In this document: in pieces, positions 43,768-55,562 of the stretch | Layout: the number at the start of each line of letters is the position of its first letter | Position numbering within the stretch: the stretch's first letter is position 1 | Origin: RPQJ01 sp963793675 | Lineage (GTDB): Bacteria; Pseudomonadota; Gammaproteobacteria; Steroidobacterales; Steroidobacteraceae | DNA length: 64,000 nt | Reading direction: 5' to 3' | Assembly: GCA_963793675.1 (NCBI GenBank) | Contig: CAWCBA010000010.1 | Span: 248,001 to 312,000, forward strand | Position numbers and translations under genes: made by a program | The notes under the pieces: generated by a model | Databases searched by the model: none | The model's input: only the letters and a program-made list of their open reading frames with translations | What the model was told of the DNA's origin: nothing

Positions 43768-45301
43768 ATGTCCACCACCATCCGCGAAGACGACTTCATC
43801 CAGAGCGTCGCCGACGCGCTGCAATTCATTTCCTATTACCACCCGCTCGACTACATCGAGCATCTCGGGCGCGCCTACGAGCGCGAGCAGTCACCGGCGG
43901 CAAAGGACGCGATCGCGCAGATCCTGACGAACTCGCGCATGTGCGCCGAGGGCAGGCGCCCGATCTGCCAGGACACCGGCATCGTCAACATGTTCCTCAA
44001 GGTGGGCATGGACGTGCGCTGGGGGACGAAGCGCAGCCTGGCCGACATGATCAACGAGGGCGTGCGCCTCGCGTATAACAATCCCGACAACAAGCTGCGC
44101 GCCTCGGTCGTCGACGACCCGTTGTTCGCGCGCAGGAACACGAAGGACAACACGCCCGCCGTGTTCCACGTCGAGCTGGTGCCGGGCGACGAGGTCGAGG
44201 TGACCGTCGCGGCGAAGGGCGGCGGTTCGGAGAACAAGTCGAAGTTCGTGATGCTGAATCCGAGCGACTCGATCGTCGACTGGGTGCTCAAGACCGTGCC
44301 GACGATGGGTGCGGGATGGTGTCCGCCGGGCATGCTCGGCATCGGCGTGGGCGGCACGGCCGAAAAGGCCATGCTGCTGGCCAAGGAATCGCTGATGGAG
44401 CCGCTCGACATGCACGAGCTGCTCGCGCGCGGTCCGCAGAACAAGGCCGAAGAGCTGCGCGTCGAGCTGTACGAGAAGGTCAACGCGCTCGGCATCGGCG
44501 CGCAGGGCCTCGGTGGCCTCACCACCGTGCTCGACGTGAAGCTCAAGCTGTTCCCGACGCACGCGGCGTCGAAGCCGGTCGCGATGATCCCGAACTGTGC
44601 TGCCACTCGCCATGCGCACTTCGTGCTCGACGGCAGCGGCCCCGCGGTGCTCGAGCCACCGTCGCTCGAGCAGTGGCCGAAGGTCACCTGGACCGCGGGC
44701 GGCAGTTCGCAGGCGGGTCAATCTCGACACGCTCACCCGCGCCGAAGTCGAGAGCTGGAAGCCGGGCGAGACGCTGCTGCTGAACGGCAAGATGCTCACG
44801 GGCCGCGACGCCGCGCACAAGCGCATCGCCGACCTCTTTGCGAGCGGGCAGGGGCTGCCGCCCGGCGTCGATTTCACCAACCGCGCGATCTATTACGTCG
44901 GTCCGGTCGATCCGGTGCGCGACGAAGTCGTGGGTCCCGCCGGCCCGACGACGGCGACGCGCATGGACAAGTTCACGGACATGATGCTGGAGAAGACCGG
45001 CCTCATCGTCATGATCGGCAAGTCGGAGCGCGGCCCGGTCGCGATCGAATCCATCAAGCGCCACAAGGCGGCTTACCTGATGGCGGTTGGCGGCGCTGCG
45101 TACCTGGTGTCGAAGGCGATCCGCGCGGCGCGCGTGGTCGCGTTCGCAGAACTGGGCATGGAAGCGATCTACGAGTTCGACGTGAAGGACATGCCGGTCA
45201 CGGTGGCGGTCGACGCGCAGGGCACCTCGGTGCACAACACCGCACCGGCCGAATGGTCGGAGAAGATCCGCACCTTGAAGATTCCAGTTCGCGTGGCCTG
45301 A
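43768..45301 (+). CDS. Fumarate hydratase class I (frameshifted near 44710 as read)
   Basis: About 511 aa over two frames, the oxygen-sensitive [4Fe-4S] fumarase of the TCA cycle. The alpha part has RPICQDTGIVNMFL, GGGSENKSKFVML, GAGWCPPGMLGIGVGG and IPNCAATRHAHF. The beta part has VESWKPGETLLLNGKMLTGRD, YYVGPVDP, TTATRMDKFTDMML and SIKRHKAAYLMAVGGAAYL. Cysteines in ICQDTG and IPNCAA fit cluster ligands. The shift falls between the two domains (GGSS | RRVNLDTLTRAEVE) and is likely an indel error, since both halves are intact. hslO starts 7 bases after the stop. Confidence 0.9.
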
Positions 45302-45308
45302 GCGCTCG

Positions 45309-46223
45309 ATGGCTGAAGTCGACACGCTGCGTCGGTTCGTGTTCGAGCGGTATCCGTTCCGCGGCCAGCTGGTGCATCTCGGGCCGGCGTGGCAGGCCAT
45401 GATGGAGCACCACGAGTACCCGGAGCATGTCCGCGACACGCTCGGTGAAGCGGTTGCAGCCGCGGCGCTGCTCGCGTCGACGCTCAAGTTCCACGGGTTG
45501 CTCACGCTGCAGCTGCGCGGCGCGGGCCCCATGCACCTGATGGTCGTGGAGTGCACGGATGGGCTCGCACTGCGCGCCGTTGCGCGCTTCCGTGAGCCGC
45601 CCGCCACCGACGACCTGCGCGAACTGTCGGGTGACGGCACGCTCACGGTGACGGTCGAGAACGAAGGCGCTGCGAATCGCTACCAGGGTGTCGTGCCGCT
45701 CGCCGGAGCGTCGATGAGCGCATGCCTGCGCGAATACTTCGAAAGCTCCGAGCAGCTGCCCACGCGGCTGTGGCTGCACGCGGACGCTGAGAACGTCAGC
45801 GGGCTGTTGTTGCAGCGTCTGCCGGTGACTTCCAAGCCGACAGGGGTGCTGGAATCCGGCGCCGGCGTCGTCGCGGAGGACGAACTCGAAGACGCATGGC
45901 GTCGCGTGCAACTGGTGGCGGACACGGTCACGGGCGCCGAGCTCGCCGAGCTCGACGACCAGAAGCTGCTGCGCCGCCTGTTCAGCGAAGACGACGTGCG
46001 GATGTTCGAGTCGACGCCGGTGTTCTTCCGCTGCCGCTGCTCGCGCGAGCGCGTCGAGAACATGTTGCGGGCGCTGGGCCGCGACGAGGTCGACTCGATG
46101 GTCGAGGAGTTCGGCCAGGTCGAGGTGCGTTGTGAGTTCTGCAGCCGCGCGTACCGTCTCGATGCGGTCGACTGTGCAGCGCTCTTTGCCGGGCCGGGTC
46201 CTGCGGCGACCGGCGTGCACTGA
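45309..46223 (+). CDS. hslO: Redox-regulated chaperone Hsp33 (HslO)
   Basis: 304 aa. Hsp33 is an ATP-independent holdase that is switched on by oxidation of its zinc-binding cysteines. The C-terminal redox switch is present as FRCRCS (Cys242, Cys244) and CEFC (Cys275, Cys278), the classic CxC and CxxC pairs. The N-domain has GEAVAAAALLASTLKFHG and LQLRGAGPMHLMVVEC. Its location next to the oxygen-sensitive fumarase is suggestive of oxidative-stress co-expression, although only adjacency (7 bases) supports this. Confidence 0.95.
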   Translation: MAEVDTLRRFVFERYPFRGQLVHLGPAWQAMMEHHEYPEHVRDTLGEAVAAAALLASTLKFHGLLTLQLRGAGPMHLMVVECTDGLALRAVARFREPPATDDLRELSGDGTLTVTVENEGAANRYQGVVPLAGASMSACLREYFESSEQLPTRLWLHADAENVSGLLLQRLPVTSKPTGVLESGAGVVAEDELEDAWRRVQLVADTVTGAELAELDDQKLLRRLFSEDDVRMFESTPVFFRCRCSRERVENMLRALGRDEVDSMVEEFGQVEVRCEFCSRAYRLDAVDCAALFAGPGPAATGVH

Positions 46224-46338
46224 CGCACTTGGCGCCAGTCGTGGCAGCGTGGCCGGACGTGTTCCGGTCCCCGATCCGTCGGCGGCGGAATGAGCAAAGA
46301 ATCGTTGTGAACGCACTTTGCGGTGCAAAATAGGGAAA

Positions 46339-47280
46339 ATGACGGAAGCAACTCCAAGGACAGATGCCGCCATGATGGCTGCGACCGTGGACCAAGCCGC
46401 CACCCGAGGCGCGCCTGCCGTTTCGTTCGAGTTTTTCCCGCCCGGCGACGATGGCATGGAGCAGTTGCTCTGGGAGTCGATCCAGCGACTTGCACCGCTG
46501 AAGCCGCGGTTCGTTTCGGTGACCTACGGCGCGGACGGGTCCACGCGCGAACGCACCCACAACGTCGTTGCACGCATCCTCCGCGAGACCGCGTTGACTC
46601 CTGCGCCACACCTCACCTGTGTCGGTGCCCCCGCTGGCGAGATCCTCGACATTGCACGCAGCTACTGGGACATGGGCGTGCGCCACATCGTGGCGCTGCG
46701 TGGCGACATGCCCGCCGGCCAGGCGACGTACCGGCCGCATCCGGATGGTTTCGCGTACGCCGTCGACCTGGTGCGCGGGTTGCGCAGCATCGGCGATTTC
46801 GACATCTCGGTCGCGGCGTACCCGGAGGTCCACCCGGAGGCGCCGAGCGCGAAATTCGACCTCGACAACCTGCGCGCCAAGGTCGACGCTGGCGCCAGGC
46901 GCGCGATTACGCAGTTCTTCTTCGACACCGACATCTTCCTGCGCTTTCGCGACCAGTGCGCGGCTGCTGGCATCAATGCCGGGATCGTGCCTGGCATCCT
47001 GCCGATCACGCGTTTCCCGCACATGCTCAAGTTTGCCAAGCGCTGCGGCACCAGCGTGCCAGACTGGCTGGTGCACCGCTTCGACGGGCTCGAGGACGAC
47101 CCGGAAACGCGTCGCCTGATTGCGGCCAGCTGCGCGATCGAGCAGGTCAAGCGCCTGCAGCAGAACGGGGTGAGGGAGTTCCACTTCTACACGCTGAACC
47201 GTGCCGAACTGACCGTGGCCATCTGCCACGCGCTCGGTGTTCGTGCGCCGGCCGGTCGTGCCGCCGCGGTCGGAGTCTGA
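46339..47280 (+). CDS. metF: 5,10-methylenetetrahydrofolate reductase MetF
   Basis: About 313 aa, a FAD-dependent TIM-barrel enzyme that makes 5-methyl-tetrahydrofolate for methionine synthesis. Conserved segments: VSFEFFPPGDDGMEQLLW (catalytic Glu), FVSVTYGADGSTRERT, HLTCVGAP, VRHIVALRGDMP, AITQFFFDTDIFLRF and VREFHFYTLNRAEL. ATG 46339 is chosen, though AGGGA is only a few bases away; ATG 46372, preceded by AAGGACAG, is a plausible alternative. The 115-base upstream gap shows a small hairpin but no riboswitch that I can recognise. Confidence 0.94.
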   Translation: MTEATPRTDAAMMAATVDQAATRGAPAVSFEFFPPGDDGMEQLLWESIQRLAPLKPRFVSVTYGADGSTRERTHNVVARILRETALTPAPHLTCVGAPAGEILDIARSYWDMGVRHIVALRGDMPAGQATYRPHPDGFAYAVDLVRGLRSIGDFDISVAAYPEVHPEAPSAKFDLDNLRAKVDAGARRAITQFFFDTDIFLRFRDQCAAAGINAGIVPGILPITRFPHMLKFAKRCGTSVPDWLVHRFDGLEDDPETRRLIAASCAIEQVKRLQQNGVREFHFYTLNRAELTVAICHALGVRAPAGRAAAVGV

Positions 47281-47346
47281 GTTCAGGTCGCGGCCCATCC
47301 ATGACCGCACAGGTCCGTTTCTGCCGTCCGTTCCAGGGGAACTCCA

Positions 47347-49078
<1,732 letters not shown>

Positions 49079-49175
49079 GCGTGCTGCAGCGCGTGCGCGC
49101 TTTCCTGGCTTTCGCTGCAGTAACTGTCTCTCCGCGGCGCACTACCGCTACACTCCCGGCCTGAGGGAGGATGCT

Positions 49176-51008
49176 GTGGCCGACGTGCCGACAGAGCATG
49201 AGGACGAGGGCGCCTGGGCCAAGCTGAGCCGCCGCAAGGTGGTGCAGTGGGGACTCGCGTACGCCGCCGGCGCCTGGGCGCTGCTGGAGGTCATCGGCTT
49301 CGCCTCCGATGCATTTCATGGGCCGGATGTCATCAAGCAGCTCTCGATGCTCACCCTGGCGATCGGCCTCCCCGTTGCCATGACGCTGGCCTGGTACCAC
49401 GGCGACCGTGGTGAGCAGAGCGTGACGCGCGTTGAGCTCGCTGTCCTGACGCTGCTGCTGTTGCTCGGCGGCGGTGTGCTCTGGCTCTACGGGCATCGAA
49501 GCGCGCCAGCGACAGCCGGCGTCAAGACGGTTCCTGCCGCATCCGTCCCGGCCCCGGCTGTCGCGACTGCGGACTCACGTCCCTCCATCGCCGTGCTGCC
49601 ATTCGTGAACATGAGTCCGGAGAAGGACCAGGATTATTTCTCGGACGGCTTGTCCGAACAGATGCTCGACGTGCTGGCGAAGGTGCCGCAGCTGCGCGTC
49701 ATCGCGCGGACCTCGTCTTTCTCCTTCAAGCGCAAGGAGGTGGACGCCGCGACCATCGCGCGCACCCTGGGCGTCTCGCACCTGCTGGAGGGCAGCGTGC
49801 GGAAGTCCGGAAATCGGCTGCGCATCAGCGCCAAGCTCGTGCGGGCCTCTGACAGCTCGCAGCTCTGGTCCGAGACCTACGACCGGAACCTCGAGGACGT
49901 GTTCAAGATACAGGACGAGATCGCCGGCGCCGTCGTCGCGCAGCTCGAGGTCACGATGCTCGGCGCATCGGTGCGGGTCAACCAGACGACCAACCCCGGG
50001 GCCTATGCCGATTACCTTCGCGCCATGCAGTTTTACCGGTCAGGCACCAGGGACAGCCTCGAACAGGCAAGCGCGCTGCTCGAGCGCGTTGTGGCGGTCG
50101 ACGACAAGTACAGCCCTGGTTGGCGACTGCTGGCGCAAACATATTCCAGGCGGGCCTGGGTTGGCTTCCTGCCCCTGCATGAGGGGTTCGCTAAGGCTCG
50201 CGCCGCAACCCAGCGTGCGATCGACATCGATCCCTCCGACGCAGCGGCGATTGCTCAGCTGGCTTCGCTGTCACTGGCATACGACATGAACCTGCCGGAG
50301 ACCGCGAGCCTGCTGAAGCGCGCCTTGTCGCTCTCGGCGCAGGACGGGGCCGTTTTGAGTGCGACTGCTAACCTGACGATGCTGACAGGAGACGGACAGC
50401 GCGCGATCGCAATCTTCGAGGTACTGGTGCGTCTCGACCCGCTGAACGGAGCGGCCTGGGATAGCCTCGGCTTCGCGTACATGGTGTCCGGCCGGTACGC
50501 CGACGCGATTGCGGCGTTTCGCAGGTCGCTCGATCTGGAGCCCGATGCAGTGTTCACGCACGAGCATCTAGGCGAGGCGATGATTCTCTCGGGCGATCAC
50601 GACGGAGCGCTTACCGAGATGCAGCGCGAGCCCCATGACGTCATGCGACGCCTCGGGCTTTCTTTTGCCTACGCCGCCCTGGGACGACGTGAGGAATCAC
50701 AGCGACTGCTCGAAGAGGTTGGGCGCGAGCATCCGGACTTTGCCAGCCCGGTGGCTGTTGGCTACGCGAGGCTCGGCCAGGCCGACGAGGCGTTCGAATG
50801 GCTGGACCGGGCCCTGCGGGAGCGCGACGGGGGGGTGCTCGAGGTGCGGACCGGGCCATTGTTCCAGCCGTTGCGGAAAGATCCCCGCTATGTACCGTTG
50901 CTGCGGCGGATCGGGTTGTCGGACGAGCAGGTCGCGACATTGGACTTCAACATCGAAGTTCCTGTGGCGGCAGGGTCAAGCCAAGGAGGCATCACGGATG
51001 CGCATTGA
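49176..51008 (+). CDS. Membrane TPR protein with FlgO/TolB-N-like domain
   Basis: 610 aa. Three hydrophobic segments lie in the first 110 residues (VVQWGLAYAAGAWALLEVIG, LSMLTLAIGLPVAMTLAWY, VELAVLTLLLLLGGGVLWLY). A domain common in CadC- and adenylate-cyclase-like proteins follows: SIAVLPFVNMSPEKDQDYFS, GLSEQMLDVLAKV, LGVSHLLEGSVRKSG. TPR units then run to the C-terminus (AAWDSLGFAYMVSGRYADAI). No DNA-binding or catalytic domain is seen, so it is probably a sensor or scaffold. The GTG 49176 has GAGGGAGG 5 bases upstream. Partner and signal are unknown. Confidence 0.8.
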   Translation: MADVPTEHEDEGAWAKLSRRKVVQWGLAYAAGAWALLEVIGFASDAFHGPDVIKQLSMLTLAIGLPVAMTLAWYHGDRGEQSVTRVELAVLTLLLLLGGGVLWLYGHRSAPATAGVKTVPAASVPAPAVATADSRPSIAVLPFVNMSPEKDQDYFSDGLSEQMLDVLAKVPQLRVIARTSSFSFKRKEVDAATIARTLGVSHLLEGSVRKSGNRLRISAKLVRASDSSQLWSETYDRNLEDVFKIQDEIAGAVVAQLEVTMLGASVRVNQTTNPGAYADYLRAMQFYRSGTRDSLEQASALLERVVAVDDKYSPGWRLLAQTYSRRAWVGFLPLHEGFAKARAATQRAIDIDPSDAAAIAQLASLSLAYDMNLPETASLLKRALSLSAQDGAVLSATANLTMLTGDGQRAIAIFEVLVRLDPLNGAAWDSLGFAYMVSGRYADAIAAFRRSLDLEPDAVFTHEHLGEAMILSGDHDGALTEMQREPHDVMRRLGLSFAYAALGRREESQRLLEEVGREHPDFASPVAVGYARLGQADEAFEWLDRALRERDGGVLEVRTGPLFQPLRKDPRYVPLLRRIGLSDEQVATLDFNIEVPVAAGSSQGGITDAH

Positions 51009-51028
51009 CCGGCGGCGGTCGCGCCAGC

Positions 51029-52714
51029 TTACTTTCGCTGCGCCGCACTCACGTCGCGCGTCGCCCTGAACTCCGAGGCCGCATTCCACTGCGGCCACGC
51101 GCGTGAATTCGCGAGATCACTGGCCATCTCGTAGACCAGCGTCGCGTCCTGCGCGGCGCCGCTCAGGTCCCACGAGTCGCTCCAGCGGTCGCAGGCCTGG
51201 TGATAGCATTTCGCGGTGAACTCGGAGACCCAGCGGTCTCCGGCTTCGCGCCCACCCTTGACGAGGTCGTGACCACCGCCGAGACCCATCAGCACCAGCG
51301 CCGGTACGCCGCGCTTCGCGAACGGGAAATGATCGGCGCGGAAGGCGAGGCCACGCTCGGGTTTCGCATCCGGTGTGACGCCCCGGCGCTGGCCGGCGGC
51401 TTTCTGCGCGAGCAGCAGACTCCAGTTCGTTCTGTCCGGCGCCGACCAGCACGATGTCGTGCGCGAGGCCGTTCGGCTGCAGCACGTCCATCGTGAAATT
51501 GGCGACGGTCGTCTCGAGCGGCAGCCAGGCATTGGACGCGTAGTACTCCGACCCCAGCAGGTTGCGCTCCTCGGCAGTCCACGCCGAGAACACGATCGTG
51601 CGGTCGGGACGCGGGCCCTGCTTGAACGCACGCGCAATTTCCAGCGTGGCGGCAATGCCTATGGCGTCGTCCAGGGCGCCCGAGCGGAACCGCAATCCAT
51701 CGGCGTCGGGTTCGCCGACGCCGTACGCGTCCCAGTGCGCGCCGATCATGATGCTCTCGCGCGGATGCTTCTGGCCCGTGATCCTGCCGAGCACGTTGTG
51801 GCTGTCGATGCGCGTGTGGGCGAGCGGGAAGTCTGCCGCGAAGCTTGCGTCCTTGCAGTTCGACCGGGCGGAATGCCTTGCTGCGTGCGCTCTTCTTCAG
51901 TGGTTCGAAATCGAGGCCGGCGCTGCGGAAGATTTCGATCGCGGCATCACGGTGCAGCCACGACTGCAGCAGCAGCTTTTGCTGCGCCGGGCCGGGCCGG
52001 ACGATGTCGTAGCCTTCGCCGTTCGGTGCAATGGCCGTGTTCCAGCCGTAGGAAGCGGGCTCCGTCTCGTGCACGATCAGCGCGGCGATCGCGCCGCGGC
52101 GCGCCGCCTCTTCGTACTTGTAGGTCCAGCGCGCGTAGTAGGTGGCGGCCTTGCCGCCGAACTTGCCGTAGGCATCGTCGCCCGGTTCGGCCTCGAAATC
52201 CGGATCGTTGACCAGGTACACGGCGACCTTGCCGCGCAGGTCGACGTCCTTGTAGTCGTCCCAGCCACGTTCCGGTGCGTGCACGCCGTAGCCGACGAAC
52301 ACCAGCGGCGCGTGCTGGATGGCGACGCGATCGACGGGCTGCAGGGCGAGGGCGGCCATGTCCAGTTGCTGCACCAGCGGGCGCCGCTTGCCGGCGACGG
52401 TGACGCTCATGGATGCGTCTGCCGGCACCTGCGTGCGCACGAGCGGCACCACCTGCGTGTACGAACCATCCGGTCCGGCCGGCTCGAGTCCCGCCGCCTT
52501 GAACTGCTCGACGAGGTACGCGATGGTCTTCGTTTCGCCGGCCGACCCGGGTGCCCGGCCCTCGAAGTCGTCCGCCGACAAGGTGCGCGTGATGTCCGAC
52601 AGGCGCTGCGGATCGATCGCGTTCTTTGCCGGCTGTCGCGGCCTGCGCGAACGTCGCGGCCAGCAGCGGGAGGGTGAACAGTGCGAGGCCGAGGCGGAAT
52701 GCCGTCTTCGTCAT
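51029..52714 (-). CDS. Secreted M28-family metallopeptidase (three frameshifts as read)
   Basis: About 560 aa across frames. A signal peptide (LGLALFTLPLLAATFAQA) is followed by a PA-type insert (APLVFVGYGVHAPERGWDDY) and the M28 zinc domain: IMIGAHWDAYG (His, Asp), GALDDAIGIAATLEIARAF (bridging Asp), TAEERNLLGSEYYA (Glu pair), FTMDVLQPNG and RADHFPFAKRGVPALVL (His). Thus all zinc ligands are intact. Shifts occur near 52635, 51860 and 51425. Members are aminopeptidases or carboxypeptidases that act outside the cytoplasm. The start ATG 52714 overlaps the monooxygenase stop as ATGA. Confidence 0.82.
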
Positions 52715-54183
52715 GTTTCGTAATCCTCGAGCTTCGCTTCACGCAGCAGGCGCTGGTAGCGAATGGTGCTGTGCGGCCAGTTGTTGGTGATCGTACCGTC
52801 GGCAAGCTTGTACCAGCTGGCGCCGGTGGCGGCCCACACGGACTTGGAAAGGTCCTGCTGCAGGCTGCGGTTGTAGGCTTCCAGCACGTCGCGTCTGACG
52901 TCGATGCGCTTGACGCCTCGCGTCTTCATTTTAGCAAGGGCGTCCAGGATGTAGCCCACCTGCGCCTCGATCATGACGAGAATGCTGTTGTGACCCAGGT
53001 TGGTATTGGGGCCGTACAGCATGAAAAAGTTCGGGAAGCCGGTGACCGTGACGCCCAGGTACGCACGCGCACCCTTGGCCCATTCCTGCTTGAGTTCGAG
53101 CCCGCCACGACCGGTGATCTGCATCGGCGCGAGGAAGTCGGTGCTCTTGAAGCCCGTTGCGTAGATGATGACGTCGGCGGCGTGCAGTTCGCCGGTACGC
53201 GCACGCACGCCCTCGGGCTCGATGCGCTCGATGGCGTCCGTCACCAGTGCGACGTTCGGTCGCGACAGCGCCGGGTAATAGTCGTCGTTGAACAGCACGC
53301 GCTTGGCGCCGATCGGAAACGTCGGCACCAGCTTGGCGCGCAGCGCCGGATCCTTCACCTGGCGACGCAGGTGAGCGAGCGACTTCAAGCGCGCAAGCGC
53401 CTGCACCGGCTTCACCTGTTTCATCAGCGGCGTGAGCTGCAGCTCGCCGAAGAAGAACCACTGGGCGTTGTGATACAGCTGCGCGAGCCCGGGGAACCGC
53501 GTGAGCAACCGCTGCGTGCGCGGCGCATACAGACGGTCCTTGCGCGGCATCAGCCAGTTGGCCGAGCGCTGGAAAATCGTGAGCTTCGCCGCGAGCGGTG
53601 CGATCTGCGGGACGAACTGGACGGCGCTCGCGGCATTGCCGATCACGGCGATGCGCTTGCCGGTGAGATCCACGGCATGGTTCCACTGCGCGGAATGAAA
53701 CTGCGTGCCGGCAAAGGATTGCTGGCCCGCTATCGCCGGCGTGGACGGCCGATTGAGCTGCCCGACGCCCGCGATCACGAAGTCGGCGACGATCTCGGTG
53801 CCGTCCGCGCAGGCCAGCGTCCACGTGTTGGCGGCCTCGTCATAGGCGACCCGCGTGACTTCCGCATTGAAGCAGCAGTGCGGCAGCAAGCCGTGCCTGA
53901 TGGCGAGTTCGGTCGAGTAACCGAGCAACTCCGACTGCCAGGCAAAACGCCGGCTCCAGTCGGTCTTCTGCGCGAACGAGAAGCTGTACAGGAAAGAGGG
54001 CGCGTCACAGGACGCCCCGGGGTAGGTGTTGTCGCGCCACGTGCCGCCGAGCGTGCTGGCCTTTTCGAGGATCACGAAATCGTGCAGGCCAGCCTGCTTG
54101 AGGCGCATGCCCATGCACAGTCCCGAATGCCCCGCGCCGATGATCGCGATGTGGGTGCGGCGTGCTTCCGTTGTCTCGTTCAT
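52711..54183 (-). CDS. Flavin-containing monooxygenase, Baeyer-Villiger type
   Basis: 490 aa, a two-dinucleotide-fold FAD/NADPH enzyme. FAD fold: IAIIGAGHSGLCMGMRL; NADPH fold: IAVIGNAASAVQFVPQI. Between them is the Baeyer-Villiger fingerprint FxGxxxHxxxW, here FAGTQFHSAQW, and the FAD-side GGTWRDNTYPGASCDAPS. Such enzymes convert ketones to esters or lactones, often in steroid, alkane or terpenoid breakdown. The substrate cannot be read. It is coupled to the M28 peptidase gene by ATGA and follows mtgA on the minus strand after 52 bases. Confidence 0.9.
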   Translation of the reverse strand: MNETTEARRTHIAIIGAGHSGLCMGMRLKQAGLHDFVILEKASTLGGTWRDNTYPGASCDAPSFLYSFSFAQKTDWSRRFAWQSELLGYSTELAIRHGLLPHCCFNAEVTRVAYDEAANTWTLACADGTEIVADFVIAGVGQLNRPSTPAIAGQQSFAGTQFHSAQWNHAVDLTGKRIAVIGNAASAVQFVPQIAPLAAKLTIFQRSANWLMPRKDRLYAPRTQRLLTRFPGLAQLYHNAQWFFFGELQLTPLMKQVKPVQALARLKSLAHLRRQVKDPALRAKLVPTFPIGAKRVLFNDDYYPALSRPNVALVTDAIERIEPEGVRARTGELHAADVIIYATGFKSTDFLAPMQITGRGGLELKQEWAKGARAYLGVTVTGFPNFFMLYGPNTNLGHNSILVMIEAQVGYILDALAKMKTRGVKRIDVRRDVLEAYNRSLQQDLSKSVWAATGASWYKLADGTITNNWPHSTIRYQRLLREAKLEDYET

Positions 54184-54235
54184 GCGGCGTCCCCGGCTGG
54201 CATCCGTTTGTATTGGCAGTCCAAGCTTGCCGCCG

Positions 54236-54956
54236 TCAGTGCAACTCCGCCAGATAGGACGTTCCGCCGAGCGCGTTCATCTGCCGTTGGATCCAGGCCT
54301 GTCGTCTCTGGACGTAGCGCGACGGCGCATCGGCCTTGAAGCGCGTGGGAGCAGGCAGCACGGCCGCGAGCAGCGCGGCCTCGGAACGGCTCAGCCGTGC
54401 CGCGTCCTTGTGGAAGAAGCGGCGGCTGGCGGCCTGCACGCCGTACGTACCACGCCCGAACTCGGCGATGTTCAGGTAGACCTCGAGGATGCGCTGTTTG
54501 CTCCAGCAAGTCTCGATCAGCACGGTGATGCCGGCCTCGAGGCCCTTGCGGAACCAGCTCTGCCCGCGCCACAGGAAGATGTTCTTGGCGACCTGCTGCG
54601 AGATCGTGCTGGCGCCCGCGCACGCGGCGACCTCGTTCCCGGTCCGCGAGCGCCTTGTCGATCTGCTTGAAGTCGAAGCCGCGGTGGTGAGGGAACTGCT
54701 GGTCTTCGGAAGCGATCACGGCGACGGCCGCATTTTTCGAGATGTGGTTCCAGTCGACCCAGTCGTGGCTGAAGTCATAGCCCTTCTCGCGCGAGAACAG
54801 CGCGCTCACACGGTCCGTGAGCATGAAGGACGTGAAGGGCGGATCGATCCAGCGGAACGCGAGCACGACGAGCACGGTCAGCACCGCCCAGGCAAGACCT
54901 GCGAGCAGCACGCCGCGCAGGATCCTGCCCGCCAGCCCGCGCCGACGTTTCGCCAT
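54236..54956 (-). CDS. mtgA: Monofunctional peptidoglycan transglycosylase MtgA (frameshifted near 54640)
   Basis: About 239 aa joined from two frames. One N-terminal membrane segment (VLLAGLAWAVLTVLVVLAF) is followed by the GT51 domain: VAVIASEDQQFPHHRGFD (catalytic Glu), then after the shift GASTISQQVAKNIFLW, and EVYLNIAEFGRGTYGVQAAS with RSEAALLAAVLPAP. These are the five GT51 motifs, so the enzyme should polymerise glycan strands from lipid II. The correct frame is shown by GNEVAACAG reading into GASTISQQ. The shift is at about 54640. Confidence 0.88.
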
Positions 54957-54995
54957 GTGCTATCGCCCCGGAGAGGGTGCGGATTGCTGCGCTGA

Positions 54996-55491
54996 CTACT
55001 GTGCGGCTGCGACGCGCTTGGCGCTGATGACCTTGATCGGCTCGGCCGGCACGTCGTCGTGCATGCCGCGACGGCCCGTCTTGACCTTGGCCATCGCGTC
55101 GATCACCGACATGCCTTCGGAGATGCAGCCGAACACGGCATACCCGGCACTGCCGCGGCCCGGGTCGAGGTTGGAGTTGTCGACCAGGTTGATGAAGAAC
55201 TGCGAGGTGGCGCTGTGCGGATCGTTGGTGCGCGCCATCGACAGCGTGCCGCGCCGGTTCTTGACGCCGTTGTCGGCTTCGTTCTTGATCGGTGCACGCG
55301 TCGCCTTCTGCTTCATGTCCTCGGTCATGCCGCCGCCCTGCACGACGAAGCCCGGGATCACGCGATGGAAGACGGTGCCGTCGAAATGGCCGGCGTCCAC
55401 GTAGTCGAGGAAGTTCTGCGACCGTGACGGGCGCTTCCTTGTCGAAGAGTTCGATCGTGAAGGCGCCGAGCGAGGTTTCGAATCGGATCAT
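54996..55491 (-). CDS. Cyclophilin-type peptidyl-prolyl isomerase (frameshifted near 55424)
   Basis: About 165 aa, a PpiB-like cytoplasmic cyclophilin. The N-terminal frame gives IRFETSLGAFTIELFDKEAPVTVA and the next frame gives NFLDYVDAGHFDGTVFHRVI (shown in part). Active-site elements are FHRVIPGFVVQGG (catalytic Arg), MARTNDPHSATSQFFINL and YAVFGCISEGMSVID. There is no signal peptide, so it acts in the cytoplasm. The 71 bases upstream separate it from prmC. The frameshift reads as a single-base change in an otherwise intact gene. Confidence 0.88.
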
Positions 55492-55562
55492 GGCTGGCGT
55501 GACCTGCCTGCAAAAAGTGGGACGGGAGAGGGTGCGCATAGTGAACGCGCGGGCGCGCGATG

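Noticed and set aside
46224..46338. SAH or SAM riboswitch upstream of metF
   Set aside because: The 115-base gap has only a short GCAC/GTGC hairpin. The conserved cores of known SAM or SAH riboswitches were not found.
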